A stretch of DNA of 64,000 nucleotides from UBA6522 sp965205045 (GCA_965205045.1 OZ242031.1:1612001-1676000), one strand, 5' to 3'; shown: positions 37,126 through 46,907, numbered from the stretch's first letter. Notes: generated from the sequence alone by a model not told the origin. Numbers and translations are program-made.

Positions 37126-38652
37126 TTGGATCCGTACGAGACTTCCGAACTCAGGCGACGCACCAAAATCGTTGCCACGCTGGGGCCGGCGACCGATGAT
37201 CCACAGGTGCTGGAGTCGCTGCTCCTCGCGGGCGCCGATGTTCTCAGACTGAACTTTTCCCACGGTACGGCGCAGCAGAATTCGGACCGGGTCCGCCAGG
37301 TTCGCGAAATCTCCGCACGAATCGGGCGGGATGTCGGGCTCATGTGCGATCTGCAGGGTCCGAAGGTTCGCATCGAACGATTCGCCAGGGGCGTGGCCGT
37401 GCTCGGCGAGGGCCAGCGCTTCACGCTGGATACCGCACCCGACGCCGGCCCCGGCGACGAGACCCGGGTCAGCGTCGAGTATCGCGACCTGGTCAAGGAC
37501 GTGACCGCCGGCGACATGCTGCTTCTGGACGACGGCCAGATCGTCCTTGAGGTGCATGAGGTCGACGGCGCCGAAGTGCGCTGCTGGGTACAGCGCGGCG
37601 GCACGCTGACCAACAAGAAGGGCCTGAACAAGCAGGGCGGCGGGTTGTCCGCGCCGGCGCTGTCGGAAAAGGACCGGCTGGACATCGACCTGGCTGCCCG
37701 GCTTGGAGTGGACTATGTTTCGGTTTCCTTCGCCCGCAACGCCGCCGACATCGAGGAGGCCCGGGACCTGCTGCGCACCGCCGGCGGACACGCCCTGATC
37801 TGCGCCAAGATCGAGCGGGCGGAAGCGGTGGAAAACATCGAGGAGATCATCGATGCCAGCGACGTGATCATGGTGGCCCGCGGCGACCTCGCGGTGGAGG
37901 TCGGTTACGCGTCCATGACGAGCCTTCAGAAGGGGCTGATCATGGAGACGCGCAACCGCAGCAAGGTGTCGATCACGGCCACGCAGATGCTCGAGTCCAT
38001 GATCAACAATCCGTCGCCGACCCGCGCGGAGGTCTCCGATGTTGCCAACGCGGTCATGGACGGTACCGACGCGGTCATGCTGTCGGCGGAGACCGCCATC
38101 GGCCGCTATCCCGCCGAGGCATTGCGCACCATGAGTTCGCTGTGCATCGGTGCCGAGCGACACGAAACGGTGCGCCGGCCGGAGAGCTATCAGCCCGAGG
38201 AGATCTTCAGCCGGGTGGACGAGGCGATCGCGCTGGCGGCCATGTACACGGCCAACCACCTGAACGTGAAGGCCATCATCGCGTTTACCGAGTCGGGCTC
38301 AACCGCATTGTGGATGTCGAGGGTGCGCAGCGACATCCCGATCTACGCGTTCACACGTCACGAGACGACGCGCCGCCGGGTCACCCTTTATCGGGGTGTG
38401 TATCCGGCGACGTTCGACGTCTGCGAAACCGAGCCAAGTGAAGTCTACCGGACGGCGATCCAGGTGCTCGCCTCCGAAAGGATCGTTTCCAAGGGGGACC
38501 TGGTGCTGTTCACCGCGGGCGGGCAGCGGGGCGTTTCCGGCGGGACCGACACCCTGCAGATACTCGAGGTCGGAGCAGAGGCCGAACTCGGGGACCGCTC
38601 GGACACCAGCATCGCACACCGCTGGGAGATGTCTCGCAGGCTCAGGGCGTAG
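37126..38652 (+). CDS. pyk: pyruvate kinase
   Basis: 508 residues. Start is TTG at 37126 with GGGGAG shortly upstream. Motifs: RTKIVATLGPAT, DVLRLNFSHGT, the catalytic ICAKIERAEAVEN loop, VARGDLAVEVG and MLSAETAIGRYP. C-terminal allosteric domain complete (AFTESGSTA). It converts PEP to pyruvate with ATP formation. Last of the glycolytic block; fba, which often follows, is absent and an accessory toxin-antitoxin pair is found instead. Confidence 0.95.
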   Translation: MDPYETSELRRRTKIVATLGPATDDPQVLESLLLAGADVLRLNFSHGTAQQNSDRVRQVREISARIGRDVGLMCDLQGPKVRIERFARGVAVLGEGQRFTLDTAPDAGPGDETRVSVEYRDLVKDVTAGDMLLLDDGQIVLEVHEVDGAEVRCWVQRGGTLTNKKGLNKQGGGLSAPALSEKDRLDIDLAARLGVDYVSVSFARNAADIEEARDLLRTAGGHALICAKIERAEAVENIEEIIDASDVIMVARGDLAVEVGYASMTSLQKGLIMETRNRSKVSITATQMLESMINNPSPTRAEVSDVANAVMDGTDAVMLSAETAIGRYPAEALRTMSSLCIGAERHETVRRPESYQPEEIFSRVDEAIALAAMYTANHLNVKAIIAFTESGSTALWMSRVRSDIPIYAFTRHETTRRRVTLYRGVYPATFDVCETEPSEVYRTAIQVLASERIVSKGDLVLFTAGGQRGVSGGTDTLQILEVGAEAELGDRSDTSIAHRWEMSRRLRA

Positions 38653-38860
38653 CGGTACGGTTCACCCATGAGCAGTACAGAACCAGCCGCCGCTCCGCTG
38701 GCGGCAGCTCCTGACGCTACCTCCGTATCCTGGGACGACGCGACCGGGTTGGTCGATTCCGCGGGCGTGGACTGCCGTCCGGTCGCTTGCAAACCGGGCT
38801 ACATTTGGAAAATCAAGTCGACAACGCATAAACTGCTTCCGTGCACGCGAGGATATAGGC

Positions 38861-39061
38861 ATGGCGGCAAACTTGAAGGAAACGCTCCATACTCTGGCCG
38901 ACCAACTGCCGGAAAATGCTACCTGGGACGATGTTATGGAAGAGGTCCGATTTCGCCGCGCCATAGAGTCCGGCGCACGTGCGGCCGATTTCGGTGAATT
39001 TGCCACACAGGAGGAAATCCAGAGGGCATTTGCGAGTTGGGGCGTGAATATTGCGGATTAA
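38861..39061 (+). CDS. RelB-like antitoxin of a RelE/ParE-type module
   Basis: 66 residues: LKETLHTLADQLPENATWDDVMEEVRFRRAIESG, then an acidic helix and a Trp-containing tail. This fits the small RelB-like antitoxins that precede RelE/ParE toxins and typically begin with a LPENxTWDDV segment. ATG at 38861. Overlaps the toxin gene by 11 bp. Confidence 0.75.
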   Translation: MAANLKETLHTLADQLPENATWDDVMEEVRFRRAIESGARAADFGEFATQEEIQRAFASWGVNIAD

Positions 39062-39329
39062 GTGGGCGCGCCCGGCGTTGGCAGACCTGATCGAGGCACA
39101 GGCGTACATCGCCCAGGAAAATCCACTGGCTGCTGGCGTGATGGCTCAACGGATACGGGATGCAACTCAAGTCTTGGTTGACAATCCGCGTGTTGGACGG
39201 CGCGGACACGTTACTGGCACTCGAGAGTTGGTCGTACCACGCACTCCTTATTTGGTAGTCTACCGACTCCGTGGAGAGGGTATTGAAATTCTCCACGTTT
39301 ATCACGGCAGGCGGAACTGGCAGTCTTGA
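39051..39329 (+). CDS. RelE/ParE-family toxin
   Basis: 92 residues from TTG at 39051. RelE/ParE fold: IKWARPALADLIEAQAYIAQENP, then NPRVGRRG, RELVVPRTPYLVVYRL and ILHVYHGRRNW. The GTRELVV-x-TPYLVVYR block is the ParE-like form. It acts on ribosome-bound mRNA (RelE) or gyrase (ParE); the sequence alone leans to ParE-like. Translation is coupled to the antitoxin. Intact. Confidence 0.85.
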   Translation: MRIKWARPALADLIEAQAYIAQENPLAAGVMAQRIRDATQVLVDNPRVGRRGHVTGTRELVVPRTPYLVVYRLRGEGIEILHVYHGRRNWQS

Positions 39330-39530
39330 AGAAACACGGCTACCCTTTGCCGAATAATCATTTAGATCGGGCGGCGGAGACGGACCCGAAAACCACTCCC
39401 AGTTGCTGCGTTTGCGCGGCTCCACCGGCGCGAACCCCTCCGCCAATGCTTCAGAGACGAAAGCCGAGCGATCTGCAGCTGCAAACCAACGACTGGTCGT
39501 TGTCCTTGTGGCAGAATTTCCCGCTTTGTC

Positions 39531-40010
39531 ATGGACCAACTTTGCGCGGGATCGCTGGATCTGAGTCAGGATGGGGGCTTCGAATTGCTGGTTCTTGGAC
39601 CACGCGCCGCGGGTACGGGGCTCACACTCACTGCCGCCACCCACGTCATACATATTTCGCGCTGGTGGAACCCGGCAGTCGAGGAACAGTGCAATGACCG
39701 GGTGCACCGAATTGGCCAGCAGCGCCCGGTGACGATTCATGTTCCCATGGCGATTCACCCGGTATACAGGGAACTCTCCTTCGATTGTGTACTGCATCAA
39801 TTGATGCACCGAAAAAGGAAGCTCGCGAGTGCGGCGCTGTGGCCCATGGGCCATTCCAGGACAGATGTCGACGATCTTCAGCGGCACATGGCGCGGCAGG
39901 CTCAATCATCCACCGAAGATCCGGTCGTCGCTGCAATGACGGCATTGTTCGGGAAGATGGGCGAAACACTTCCCGCGTTCGAGAACGATGGTTCACTGAC
40001 CACGCCTTAG
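39531..40010 (+). pseudogene. C-terminal end of an SNF2-family helicase
   Basis: About 159 codons with helicase motifs V and VI only: ELLVLGPRAAGTGLTLTAATHVI, then SRWWNPAVEEQCNDRVHRIGQ, then a normal C-terminal tail (MHRKRKLASAALWPMG). Motifs I-IV are absent; 39330-39530 upstream has a few weak similarities in shifted frames but no open gene. It is the relic of a large SNF2 protein of the type found in defence islands. Confidence 0.78.
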
Positions 40011-40230
40011 GACCATTGTTTCGCGCTGTCACCCGTAATGTTCCAAGGGAATTCACGACGGAGTTTCACCGCGAGCGCGTTTTTTGTTCAGTTGGTTTGC
40101 GCTGACCAATGAAGTGCACGAAAGGGTGCCGATAAAGTTGAAAAAAGCCTTGAGGCGTCCGCCGTCGGCTCGCTGCGGACTGTAGTTGAGTTTTTTCCAC
40201 GGGATTAGCGCTTTCAACGGCAACGTCACG

Positions 40231-41082
40231 TCAACCCATCCCATGGTGCCGAGTTTGCACCGATTCAACGGATCGCAGCCGGCCAGCTACGGCATCGGCC
40301 ACGTAAACTGAGCGATGTCGCCCGCCCGTGCAGCCGATTGCGACCGTCATGTAGGCGCGCTGGGAGTCTTTGTAGCTTTGTATCCAGCGCTGCAGGAACG
40401 AAGCGATATCGTCCACCATGGCTTGGACTAGGGGATCGTTATCCAGGAACTCCCGCACCGGGCGGTCGCGCCCGGTCAGCGGACGGAGCGTCGGTTCCCA
40501 GTACGGATTGGGCAGGCAGCGAACGTCAAAAACGAAGTCGGCGTCGGCCGGAAGGCCGCGCTTGAATCCAAACGACTCCAGTAGGATGGCCAGCTTGCCT
40601 TCGGCGCGATCGGCGACCCGACTGCCGATCAGACTCCGCAGTTCGTGAACGTTGGTTGCGCTGGTGTCCAGCACCAGGTCCGCGATATCGACGATGGGCT
40701 CGAGCAGGCCGGACTCCTGCTCGAGCGCTTCGGTCAGGCTGACCTTGTCCGAAGTCAGGGGATGCTTGCGCCGGGTTTCGCTGAAGCGCGACAGCAGCAC
40801 GTCTTCGTCGGCCTGAAGGAAGATCACTTCGCAGGCGATCCCGGCCTTTCGCAGTTCCTGCACCAGCAGCGGAAGGCGTGGAATGTCCGCGGCGTTGCGG
40901 GCGTCGGCGCACAGCGCGACGCGGCTGAATGCCGGGTCCTGCTGTGGCAGCGTCTCATCGACGAACGACTGCAACAGGGCAATCGGAATGTTGTCGATGC
41001 AGTAGTATCCGGCGTCCTCAAGCGCGTTGAGGGCGACGCTCTTTCCGGATCCCGAAAGTCCGCTCAGGACAACCAGCCGCAT
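40231..41082 (-). CDS. rapZ: RNase adapter protein RapZ
   Basis: 283 residues. P-loop GLSGSGKS at 8-15, YYCIDNIP, then the C-terminal domain with ESFGFKRG, DVRCLPNPYWEP and the phosphosugar-sensing IGCTGGRHRSVY. In enterics RapZ binds glucosamine-6-phosphate and guides RNase E to GlmZ; in other Gammaproteobacteria its target is less certain. Located after hpf on the same strand, 39 bp away. ptsN, usually between them, is missing. Confidence 0.93.
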   Translation of the reverse strand: MRLVVLSGLSGSGKSVALNALEDAGYYCIDNIPIALLQSFVDETLPQQDPAFSRVALCADARNAADIPRLPLLVQELRKAGIACEVIFLQADEDVLLSRFSETRRKHPLTSDKVSLTEALEQESGLLEPIVDIADLVLDTSATNVHELRSLIGSRVADRAEGKLAILLESFGFKRGLPADADFVFDVRCLPNPYWEPTLRPLTGRDRPVREFLDNDPLVQAMVDDIASFLQRWIQSYKDSQRAYMTVAIGCTGGRHRSVYVADAVAGRLRSVESVQTRHHGMG

Positions 41083-41121
41083 CGTTTCTCCCCCGGGCGG
41101 CGACCGCAGATCAGCGGGTGA

Positions 41122-41442
41122 CTACCCGTAACGGCGCTTGGCGGCGCGTTTGCTGAGCCGGTCGATCTGTTTTTCCTTGTGTTTCTTGACCTGACGGTCA
41201 AGCTTGTCGATGAGGCCGTCTACCGCAGCGTACATGCCCTCGGCAACGGCATCGGCGTGAATGGTGCCGCCCTCCAGGTGAACGGTGGCCTCCGCCCGAT
41301 AGGTCAGCTTCTCGGTCGTCAGGATGCAGTGCACGTCGATCACATGGTCAAAATGGCGTTCGATGCGAGCGAACTTGGAACTGACGTGGCGGCGTACCGC
41401 AGGGCTGACGTCCACATGATGACCTGTGATATTGAGCTGCAT
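41122..41442 (-). CDS. hpf: ribosome hibernation promoting factor (short form)
   Basis: 106 residues from MQLNITGHHVDVSP. It has the S30AE fold and a basic C-terminus (KHKEKQIDRLSKRAAKRR), length of the short HPF/YfiA type without a dimerisation domain. It binds the 30S subunit in stationary phase and helps form inactive ribosomes. The start codon lies immediately downstream of the 26-bp tandem repeat, which forms its untranslated leader. Confidence 0.92.
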   Translation of the reverse strand: MQLNITGHHVDVSPAVRRHVSSKFARIERHFDHVIDVHCILTTEKLTYRAEATVHLEGGTIHADAVAEGMYAAVDGLIDKLDRQVKKHKEKQIDRLSKRAAKRRYG

Positions 41443-41457
41443 ACCTGTCTCCCTGAC

Positions 41458-41580
41458 CCATCGGGCCCGTTTCCACTCCCGGACCATCGGGCCCGTTTCC
41501 ACTCCCGGACCATCGGGCCCGTTTCCACTCCCGGACCATCGGGCCCGTTTCCACTCCCGGACCCGTCGGGCCCGTTTCCA
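41458..41580 (-). repeat. 26-bp tandem repeat between rpoN and hpf
   Basis: Units at 41458, 41484, 41510 and 41536 are identical over at least 25 of 26 bp; a fifth at 41562 is diverged (CCGTCGGG) and runs into the rpoN stop. On the coding strand each unit carries GGGAGTGGAAACGGGCCCG followed by ATG, so every copy brings a Shine-Dalgarno-like GGGAG, an ATG and a palindromic CGGGCCCG. The period is not a multiple of three, so each unit shifts the frame. It fills the whole rpoN-hpf spacer. Confidence 0.9.
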
Positions 41581-42993
41581 CTATTGGACCGTTCCGGCCC
41601 GCCGTCTCTCCGTTGAAGTCGGGATATTCATCGCATCCCGGTACTTCGCCACCGTTCTGCGCGCAACCTTGACGCCGTCCTTCGCCAGGAGGTTCGCGAG
41701 CTGGTTGTCGCTCAGCGGCTTTCCGGCCGCCTCGCCGGCAATCAGGCGGCGGATCATCGCGCGTACCGCAGTCGATGAGCGCTCTCCGCCGTCGCCGTGG
41801 ACATGACTCGAAAAGAAATACCTGAACTCGATGATACCGCGAGGCGTGTGCATGTGCTTGTTGGCCGTGACCCTCGATACGGTGGATTCGTGCATGCCGA
41901 TGGCCTCGGCGATGTCCCGAAGCACCATGGGGCGCATGAACTCCTCGCCGCGGTCGAGAAAGTCCGTCTGGCGCTCGACAATGGCCTCGGCCACCTTCAA
42001 CAGCGTCTCGTTGCGAATCTCGAGGCTGCGGACGAGCCATCGCGCCTCCTGCAACTGGGCGCGCAATACGCTGTACTGCTCGCCGCGGCCCAGGGAACCG
42101 GCATAGGTCCGGTTCACGCGCAGCCATGGCGTAACGGACGCGTTCAGCTCGACGACCCACTTCCGGTCGCTGCGTCGCACGAAGACATCCGGAATCGCAT
42201 ACTCCGCGGCAGGCGCGTAGATCGCCGATCCGGGACGCGGATGGCACGCGCGCACCAACAACAGCGCCGCTTCCACATCCTCCCCGGACGCCTGCAAGAG
42301 CCGCGTCAGCGTGTTCGTCTGACGCTCGGCGACGAGTTCCAGGTGTTCGGCGGCGATGGTCCGCGCAAGCTCGAGGCAGGGGGTGGACGGATCGAGCTGC
42401 GCCAACTGCAGGAGCACGGACTCGCTGACCGAGCGGGCGCCGACGCCCGCGGGATCAAGTTGCTGAACGAGCCGGATCGCCGCCTCGATTTCCTCCTCCG
42501 AAGCCATCACGTCCGGGGCCAGGGTCGCCTGGATGGACAAGGCGTCCTCGGTGAGATAGCCGTCGTCGTTGATGGCGTCGATGACGGCCTGCCCGATCGC
42601 GGTCGTGCGCGCGTCCAGGTTCTCGAGCTCCAGTTGCCAGAGCAAGTGCCCCCTCAGCGTCTCTTCGGAGTGGTCGGCGTAGTCGAACGCACCCTCCGGC
42701 GCCGGGTTGACCGGCGCGTCTCCCGGCCCGGCGGTCTCGGTCCACTCGCCCAATGAATCGTCGTCCGCGGCCGCTTCGGCGGCGGCTTCATAGGAGTCCG
42801 CCGGCGGTTCCGCTTCGGCCGGCACCTCGATGTCCGGCTCTTCGGCCTCCAGCATCACGTTTTCGTCCAGCGCCTGCTGCATTTCCGCGCGCAGGTCGGC
42901 GACCGGCAGGAGCAACAGGCGAATCGCCTGCTGCAAGTGCGGCGTCATGGTGAGCTGTTGCGCCGTCCTCAGATCGAGTGCCGGTTTCAGCAT
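41581..42993 (-). CDS. rpoN: RNA polymerase sigma-54 factor
   Basis: 470 residues. Region I is Gln/Leu-rich (DLRTAQQLTMTPHLQQAIRLL), region II is acidic, and the C-terminal RpoN box is ARRTVAKYR. The HTH preceding it (LSDNQLANLLAKDGVKVARR) is intact. It directs transcription from -24/-12 promoters with enhancer-binding proteins. 9 bp after lptB, part of the lpt-rpoN transcription unit. Confidence 0.95.
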   Translation of the reverse strand: MLKPALDLRTAQQLTMTPHLQQAIRLLLLPVADLRAEMQQALDENVMLEAEEPDIEVPAEAEPPADSYEAAAEAAADDDSLGEWTETAGPGDAPVNPAPEGAFDYADHSEETLRGHLLWQLELENLDARTTAIGQAVIDAINDDGYLTEDALSIQATLAPDVMASEEEIEAAIRLVQQLDPAGVGARSVSESVLLQLAQLDPSTPCLELARTIAAEHLELVAERQTNTLTRLLQASGEDVEAALLLVRACHPRPGSAIYAPAAEYAIPDVFVRRSDRKWVVELNASVTPWLRVNRTYAGSLGRGEQYSVLRAQLQEARWLVRSLEIRNETLLKVAEAIVERQTDFLDRGEEFMRPMVLRDIAEAIGMHESTVSRVTANKHMHTPRGIIEFRYFFSSHVHGDGGERSSTAVRAMIRRLIAGEAAGKPLSDNQLANLLAKDGVKVARRTVAKYRDAMNIPTSTERRRAGTVQ

Positions 42994-43002
42994 TTCGGCC
43001 GC

Positions 43003-43724
<722 letters not shown>

Positions 43725-43728
<4 letters not shown>

Positions 43729-44327
43729 GGGGTGTCGGCATCGTCCGAGGGCGGCAGTATCGAAATGACCAGCGGTTCACCGCACTCGGAGGAGCCCGAG
43801 GTGATTTTCTTTTCTTCGATGTCGTAGATCAGGTCGCAGCCCCTGAACTCGTTGGGACCCTCGCTGAGGTACGCGCCTCCGGTCATCCGCAACGTCCCTT
43901 CGGCGCTCTCGTAGCGCAACGCTTCCGCGCCTCCGCGGATCGGGTCCCCGCGCTCGGGGTTGCGGTCCTCGAACCGGGCCGGGTCACCCTGCAACTCGAC
44001 AATCAGCAGTTCATGGGTCTCGAAGAGGATTTCCGCCCGGGACGCCTCGATCATGGCGGTGTCCAGGTCGATGCGCACGTTGCCGCTGAACTGCCAGTCG
44101 CTGCGGTTGAACTCCAGGTCCGAGGCCACCGCTTCGTCGGCTTCGATCATGAAGTCGCCCTGGGCGATGCGCAGGCCCCTGAACATCATGGTGTTCGACT
44201 GCCTGTCGAAGGAGGACCATTCGGCGTCGAGCGACACGCGCAGGTCTTCGTCCCGGGCCTGGGCCAGGGCGATCGCCGGGACAAGGAGACATGCTCCCAG
44301 CCGGAAACTATGGGCCGAATTCACCAT
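43725..44327 (-). CDS. lptA: LPS transport periplasmic bridge protein LptA
   Basis: 200 residues. Signal peptide ending in AIALAQA, then OstA/LptA beta-jellyroll repeats: NTMMFRGLRIAQGDFMIEADEA and ALRYESAEGTLRMTGGAYLSEG. It forms the periplasmic bridge that carries LPS between LptC and LptD. Its start overlaps the end of lptC by 20 bp. Confidence 0.92.
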
Positions 44328-44880
44328 GTATGTCCGATTCTAGCGCCAACTGCTCCGCCTTCAAATTCGCGCTGAGTCCGACGGCATCCAGACGCCGGGT
44401 TCCGAAGTAAAGACTCACGGGGTCTTCCGTGCGCACATCGAACGTCGCCGGTTCGAGCCGCAGCGACGAGGTGCGGATCGTCATCGGCCCCGATTCCGGC
44501 TGTCCGCTCCTGGTCAGTTCCACCTGGCCGCTGAAGTCCAGGTAGGTCTCCTCCGGAAACGCCTGGCCCTGTGTGGCGGTGAGCACCCAGGGCACCTGTG
44601 TGTCGGGCCGAAAGCGGACGGCGACGTCGCTCAGCAGCAGGCGATTCTCCGCCGGCAGTTCCTCGGCGCGGGCGGCCTGCACCGTGATCAGCGCCCGTCC
44701 CTCCTCGTCCGTCCCCAATATGGTGGCGCCGTGCAGGTAGTAGCCCGGCGCCGCTGCGCCGACGACGGCCGCGGGACCGTCGTCCTCGATGCCCTGCCGG
44801 CTCCAGAGCCACGTGAGCATCGCGATGGCCGTGAGCGCGCCCAGGGCAACCAGTTCCCGGCGTTGAACGGGCCGCGTCAT
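44308..44880 (-). CDS. lptC: LPS export protein LptC
   Basis: 190 residues from MTRPVQRREL. One N-terminal membrane anchor (ALGALTAIAMLTWLW), then the periplasmic LptC jellyroll (YYLHGATILGTDEEGRALITVQA). Links LptBFG to LptA. 4 bp after kdsC. Confidence 0.92.
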   Translation of the reverse strand: MTRPVQRRELVALGALTAIAMLTWLWSRQGIEDDGPAAVVGAAAPGYYLHGATILGTDEEGRALITVQAARAEELPAENRLLLSDVAVRFRPDTQVPWVLTATQGQAFPEETYLDFSGQVELTRSGQPESGPMTIRTSSLRLEPATFDVRTEDPVSLYFGTRRLDAVGLSANLKAEQLALESDIHGEFGP

Positions 44881-44884
44881 GCCG

Positions 44885-45376
44885 TCAACGCGCCAGCAGC
44901 AGCATGTCGCACGCTTCGCGCACGGCGCCATGGCCGCCCCTTGCGGCTGTTCGATAGTGGGCAGCATCGAGCGCCGGCTCGCGCGCGTCCGCGACGGCGA
45001 TCGCAAGCCCGGCCCGGCGCATCATCGGCACATCGGCCGTGTCGTCGCCGATGCAGGCCACGGCGTCCAATCCGATGCCCATCTGCCCGGCGAGCCCCGT
45101 CAGCGCTTCGAGCTTGTTTTCCACACCCTGGATAACGGTCTGGACGCCGAGTTCCTTCATCCTGGCCGTCACCGCCGGCGTGGAGCGGGCGGAGATCACC
45201 GCCACCGCGACCCCGGCCGCCATGACCGCCTTGATGCCGGCGCCGTCGTGGACGTGGAACCGCTGCAGCGACTCGCCCTCCGCGCCGTAGTACAGCCCGC
45301 CGTCGGTGAGGACGCCATCCACGTCCAGAATCAGCAGTCGGACCCGGCGGGCGCGTTCCAGCGTATCCGGCGTCAT
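44885..45376 (-). CDS. kdsC: KDO-8-phosphate phosphatase KdsC
   Basis: 163 residues. HAD motif I LDVDGVLTDG, motif II ISARST, motif III Lys in VENKLEALTG and motif IV IGDDTADVPMM. No cap insertion, typical of KdsC. It releases phosphate from KDO-8-P in the LPS core pathway. TGATG overlap of 1 bp with kdsD. Confidence 0.93.
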   Translation of the reverse strand: MTPDTLERARRVRLLILDVDGVLTDGGLYYGAEGESLQRFHVHDGAGIKAVMAAGVAVAVISARSTPAVTARMKELGVQTVIQGVENKLEALTGLAGQMGIGLDAVACIGDDTADVPMMRRAGLAIAVADAREPALDAAHYRTAARGGHGAVREACDMLLLAR

Positions 45377-46368
45377 CAGACGACCCCGGCCCGAAAGACG
45401 TCGTGGATGTTCAGCGCGCCGACCAGGTTTCCTTGCTCGTCGACCACCAGCAGCGCGGTGATGCCGTGATCCTCCATCAGGCGTACGGCCCGGGCGGCGA
45501 GATCGTCGGGGCGAACGGTCTTGCCGCCGGGGGTCATGAAGTCGCCGATCGGCGTTTCGTGAATGTCCACGCGCCGGTCGAGCGTGCGGCGCAGGTCGCC
45601 GTCGGTGAATACCCCGCGGAGCCGCCCGCCGCCGTCCACCACGGCCGTGATGCCCAGATTCCCGCGCGACATTTCCAGCAGTCCGTCGCTCACGGACGTG
45701 TCCGGCGTCACGCTGGGGATGTCGGCGCCCCCGTGCATGATGTCCCGCACGCGTACCAGCAGCCGCCGCCCCAGCGCGCCGCCGGGGTGAAAGCTGGCGA
45801 AATCCTCTTCCCTGAATCCCCGCTGCTCCAGCAGCACGATGGCCAGCGCGTCCCCCATGGCCAGCGCCGCCGTCGTGCTGGCGGTGGGCGCGAGGTTGAG
45901 AGGGCAGGCCTCCTCGGCCACGCCGATGTCCAGGTTGACCGTGGCGGCCCGGGCGAGCGTGGAGCGCGGGCTGCCCGTCATGGCGATCAACGGCAGCCCG
46001 AGCCGCTTGATCCGCGGCAGCAGGAAGGCGATCTCCTGGGTCTCGCCCGAATTGGAAATCGCCAGAATCACGTCCTGGCCGGTGATCATCCCCATGTCGC
46101 CATGCCCGGCCTCGCCCGCGTGCACGAAGAACGCCGGCGACCCGGTGCTCGCCAGCGTGGCGGCGATCTTGCTGCCCACATGGCCCGACTTGCCCATGCC
46201 GACGACCACGACACGGGCGTTGCCGCGCTGCGCCTCGATGCAGATGTCGCACGCGGCCAGTAACTCGTCGCCCAGCCGCGGGATCAGCGCACGAATGGCG
46301 TCGGACTCGATCTCCAGCACGCGGCGCGCGGTGTTCAGTGGATCAACGGCGTTAGTTGTCGCGGACAT
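45376..46368 (-). CDS. kdsD: arabinose-5-phosphate isomerase KdsD
   Basis: 330 residues. SIS domain (VVVVGMGKSGHVGSKIAATLASTG, ISNSGETQE) followed by two CBS domains (IMHGGADIPSVTPD and FMTPGGKTVRPDD). It interconverts ribulose 5-phosphate and arabinose 5-phosphate for KDO synthesis. First gene of the minus-strand lpt-rpoN block; its upstream region faces the small-protein operon. Confidence 0.94.
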   Translation of the reverse strand: MSATTNAVDPLNTARRVLEIESDAIRALIPRLGDELLAACDICIEAQRGNARVVVVGMGKSGHVGSKIAATLASTGSPAFFVHAGEAGHGDMGMITGQDVILAISNSGETQEIAFLLPRIKRLGLPLIAMTGSPRSTLARAATVNLDIGVAEEACPLNLAPTASTTAALAMGDALAIVLLEQRGFREEDFASFHPGGALGRRLLVRVRDIMHGGADIPSVTPDTSVSDGLLEMSRGNLGITAVVDGGGRLRGVFTDGDLRRTLDRRVDIHETPIGDFMTPGGKTVRPDDLAARAVRLMEDHGITALLVVDEQGNLVGALNIHDVFRAGVV

Positions 46369-46439
46369 GGGCGCGATTCTAGCAGGGTGCGGGGCGGGGC
46401 GACGCCGAGTAGAGTGAGCGTGGTTCCAGGACGGCGGTC

Positions 46440-46650
46440 AATATGGCCGGAATTCGGGACCGGAGCTTTGCCGTTCTAAGCTGGTGGCTCAAGCGGGCAA
46501 TCAACGGGATGTTGCCTGCAAATCTGTGCGCTTTGCCAAAAAACTGACCGTTGGCGGGACGGTCCCCGCCACAATAGGCTCTTCGGCATGAACAACGTAC
46601 GACTCGACCGTGCCCTCCTGGTGGCGATCCTTGCCGCGTTCGGCGGAAGT
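46440..46650 (+). repeat. leader segment copy A, shared with 48778-48985
   Basis: About 200 bp, roughly three-quarters identical by eye to 48778-48985. Shared blocks include GAATTCGGGACCGG, TCAAGCGGG, AAACTGACCGTTG and ACTCGACCG. It includes the non-coding leader and the first ~20 codons of the small gene that follows. Confidence 0.8.
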
Positions 46651-46725
46651 TTCCGATTGATCTCGGAGCCTTCCGCGTTTCATCGGTTCGTCGGGCAACC
46701 CTTTCTGATGGAGAAGGATTCATGA
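46588..46725 (+). CDS. 45-residue protein, first of a small-protein trio
   Basis: MNNVRLDRALLVAILAAFGG starts a short hydrophobic helix, followed by a less ordered tail ending MEKDS. The N-terminus is nearly the same as that of the 68-residue protein at 48926, which shows that this short frame is under selection. ATGA overlap with the next gene. No family recognised. Confidence 0.55.
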   Translation: MNNVRLDRALLVAILAAFGGSFRLISEPSAFHRFVGQPFLMEKDS

Positions 46726-46907
46726 AAAAGAGACGCTTCGTCGTCTCACGCTTTGAAGACGCCGCCAGACACATCGGCACCGCGTTGATCATCGCCGGAA
46801 TGCTCGGCTTCCTGCTGGAACGCTCAATCGGCTATATTGACGCATCGCCAACCGTCCTGCTCGGCTTTTTCCTGTTGCTGTTTGGAACCACGGAGGAGAG
46901 CGAATGA
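46722..46907 (+). CDS. 61-residue membrane protein of the small-protein trio
   Basis: A basic amphipathic start (MKKRRFVVSRFEDAARHIG) leads into two membrane helices (TALIIAGMLGFLLE and PTVLLGFFLLLFGT) and an acidic end (TEESE). I have seen similar RFEDxARxIGTALxIAGxLGF proteins as unnamed small ORFs, but no function. GGAGG-like sequence at its 3' end serves the next gene; overlap ATGA. Confidence 0.6.
   Translation: MKKRRFVVSRFEDAARHIGTALIIAGMLGFLLERSIGYIDASPTVLLGFFLLLFGTTEESE

Noticed and set aside
38668..38997. Small plus-strand frame after pyk
   Set aside because: It runs through the antitoxin start in another frame, has erratic composition, and its C-terminal half is antitoxin DNA in the wrong frame.
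38934..39905. 323-codon minus-strand frame across the RelE/ParE pair
   Set aside because: It covers two well-supported overlapping genes and an SNF2 relic on the other strand, and its product has no family features.
40053..40268. 71-codon minus-strand frame after rapZ
   Set aside because: It overlaps the rapZ end, lacks a ribosome-binding site and resembles no protein I know. The spacer 40011-40230 seems empty.
41458..41580. CRISPR array
   Set aside because: The units are directly contiguous, with no unique spacers between them, and no cas genes are present.
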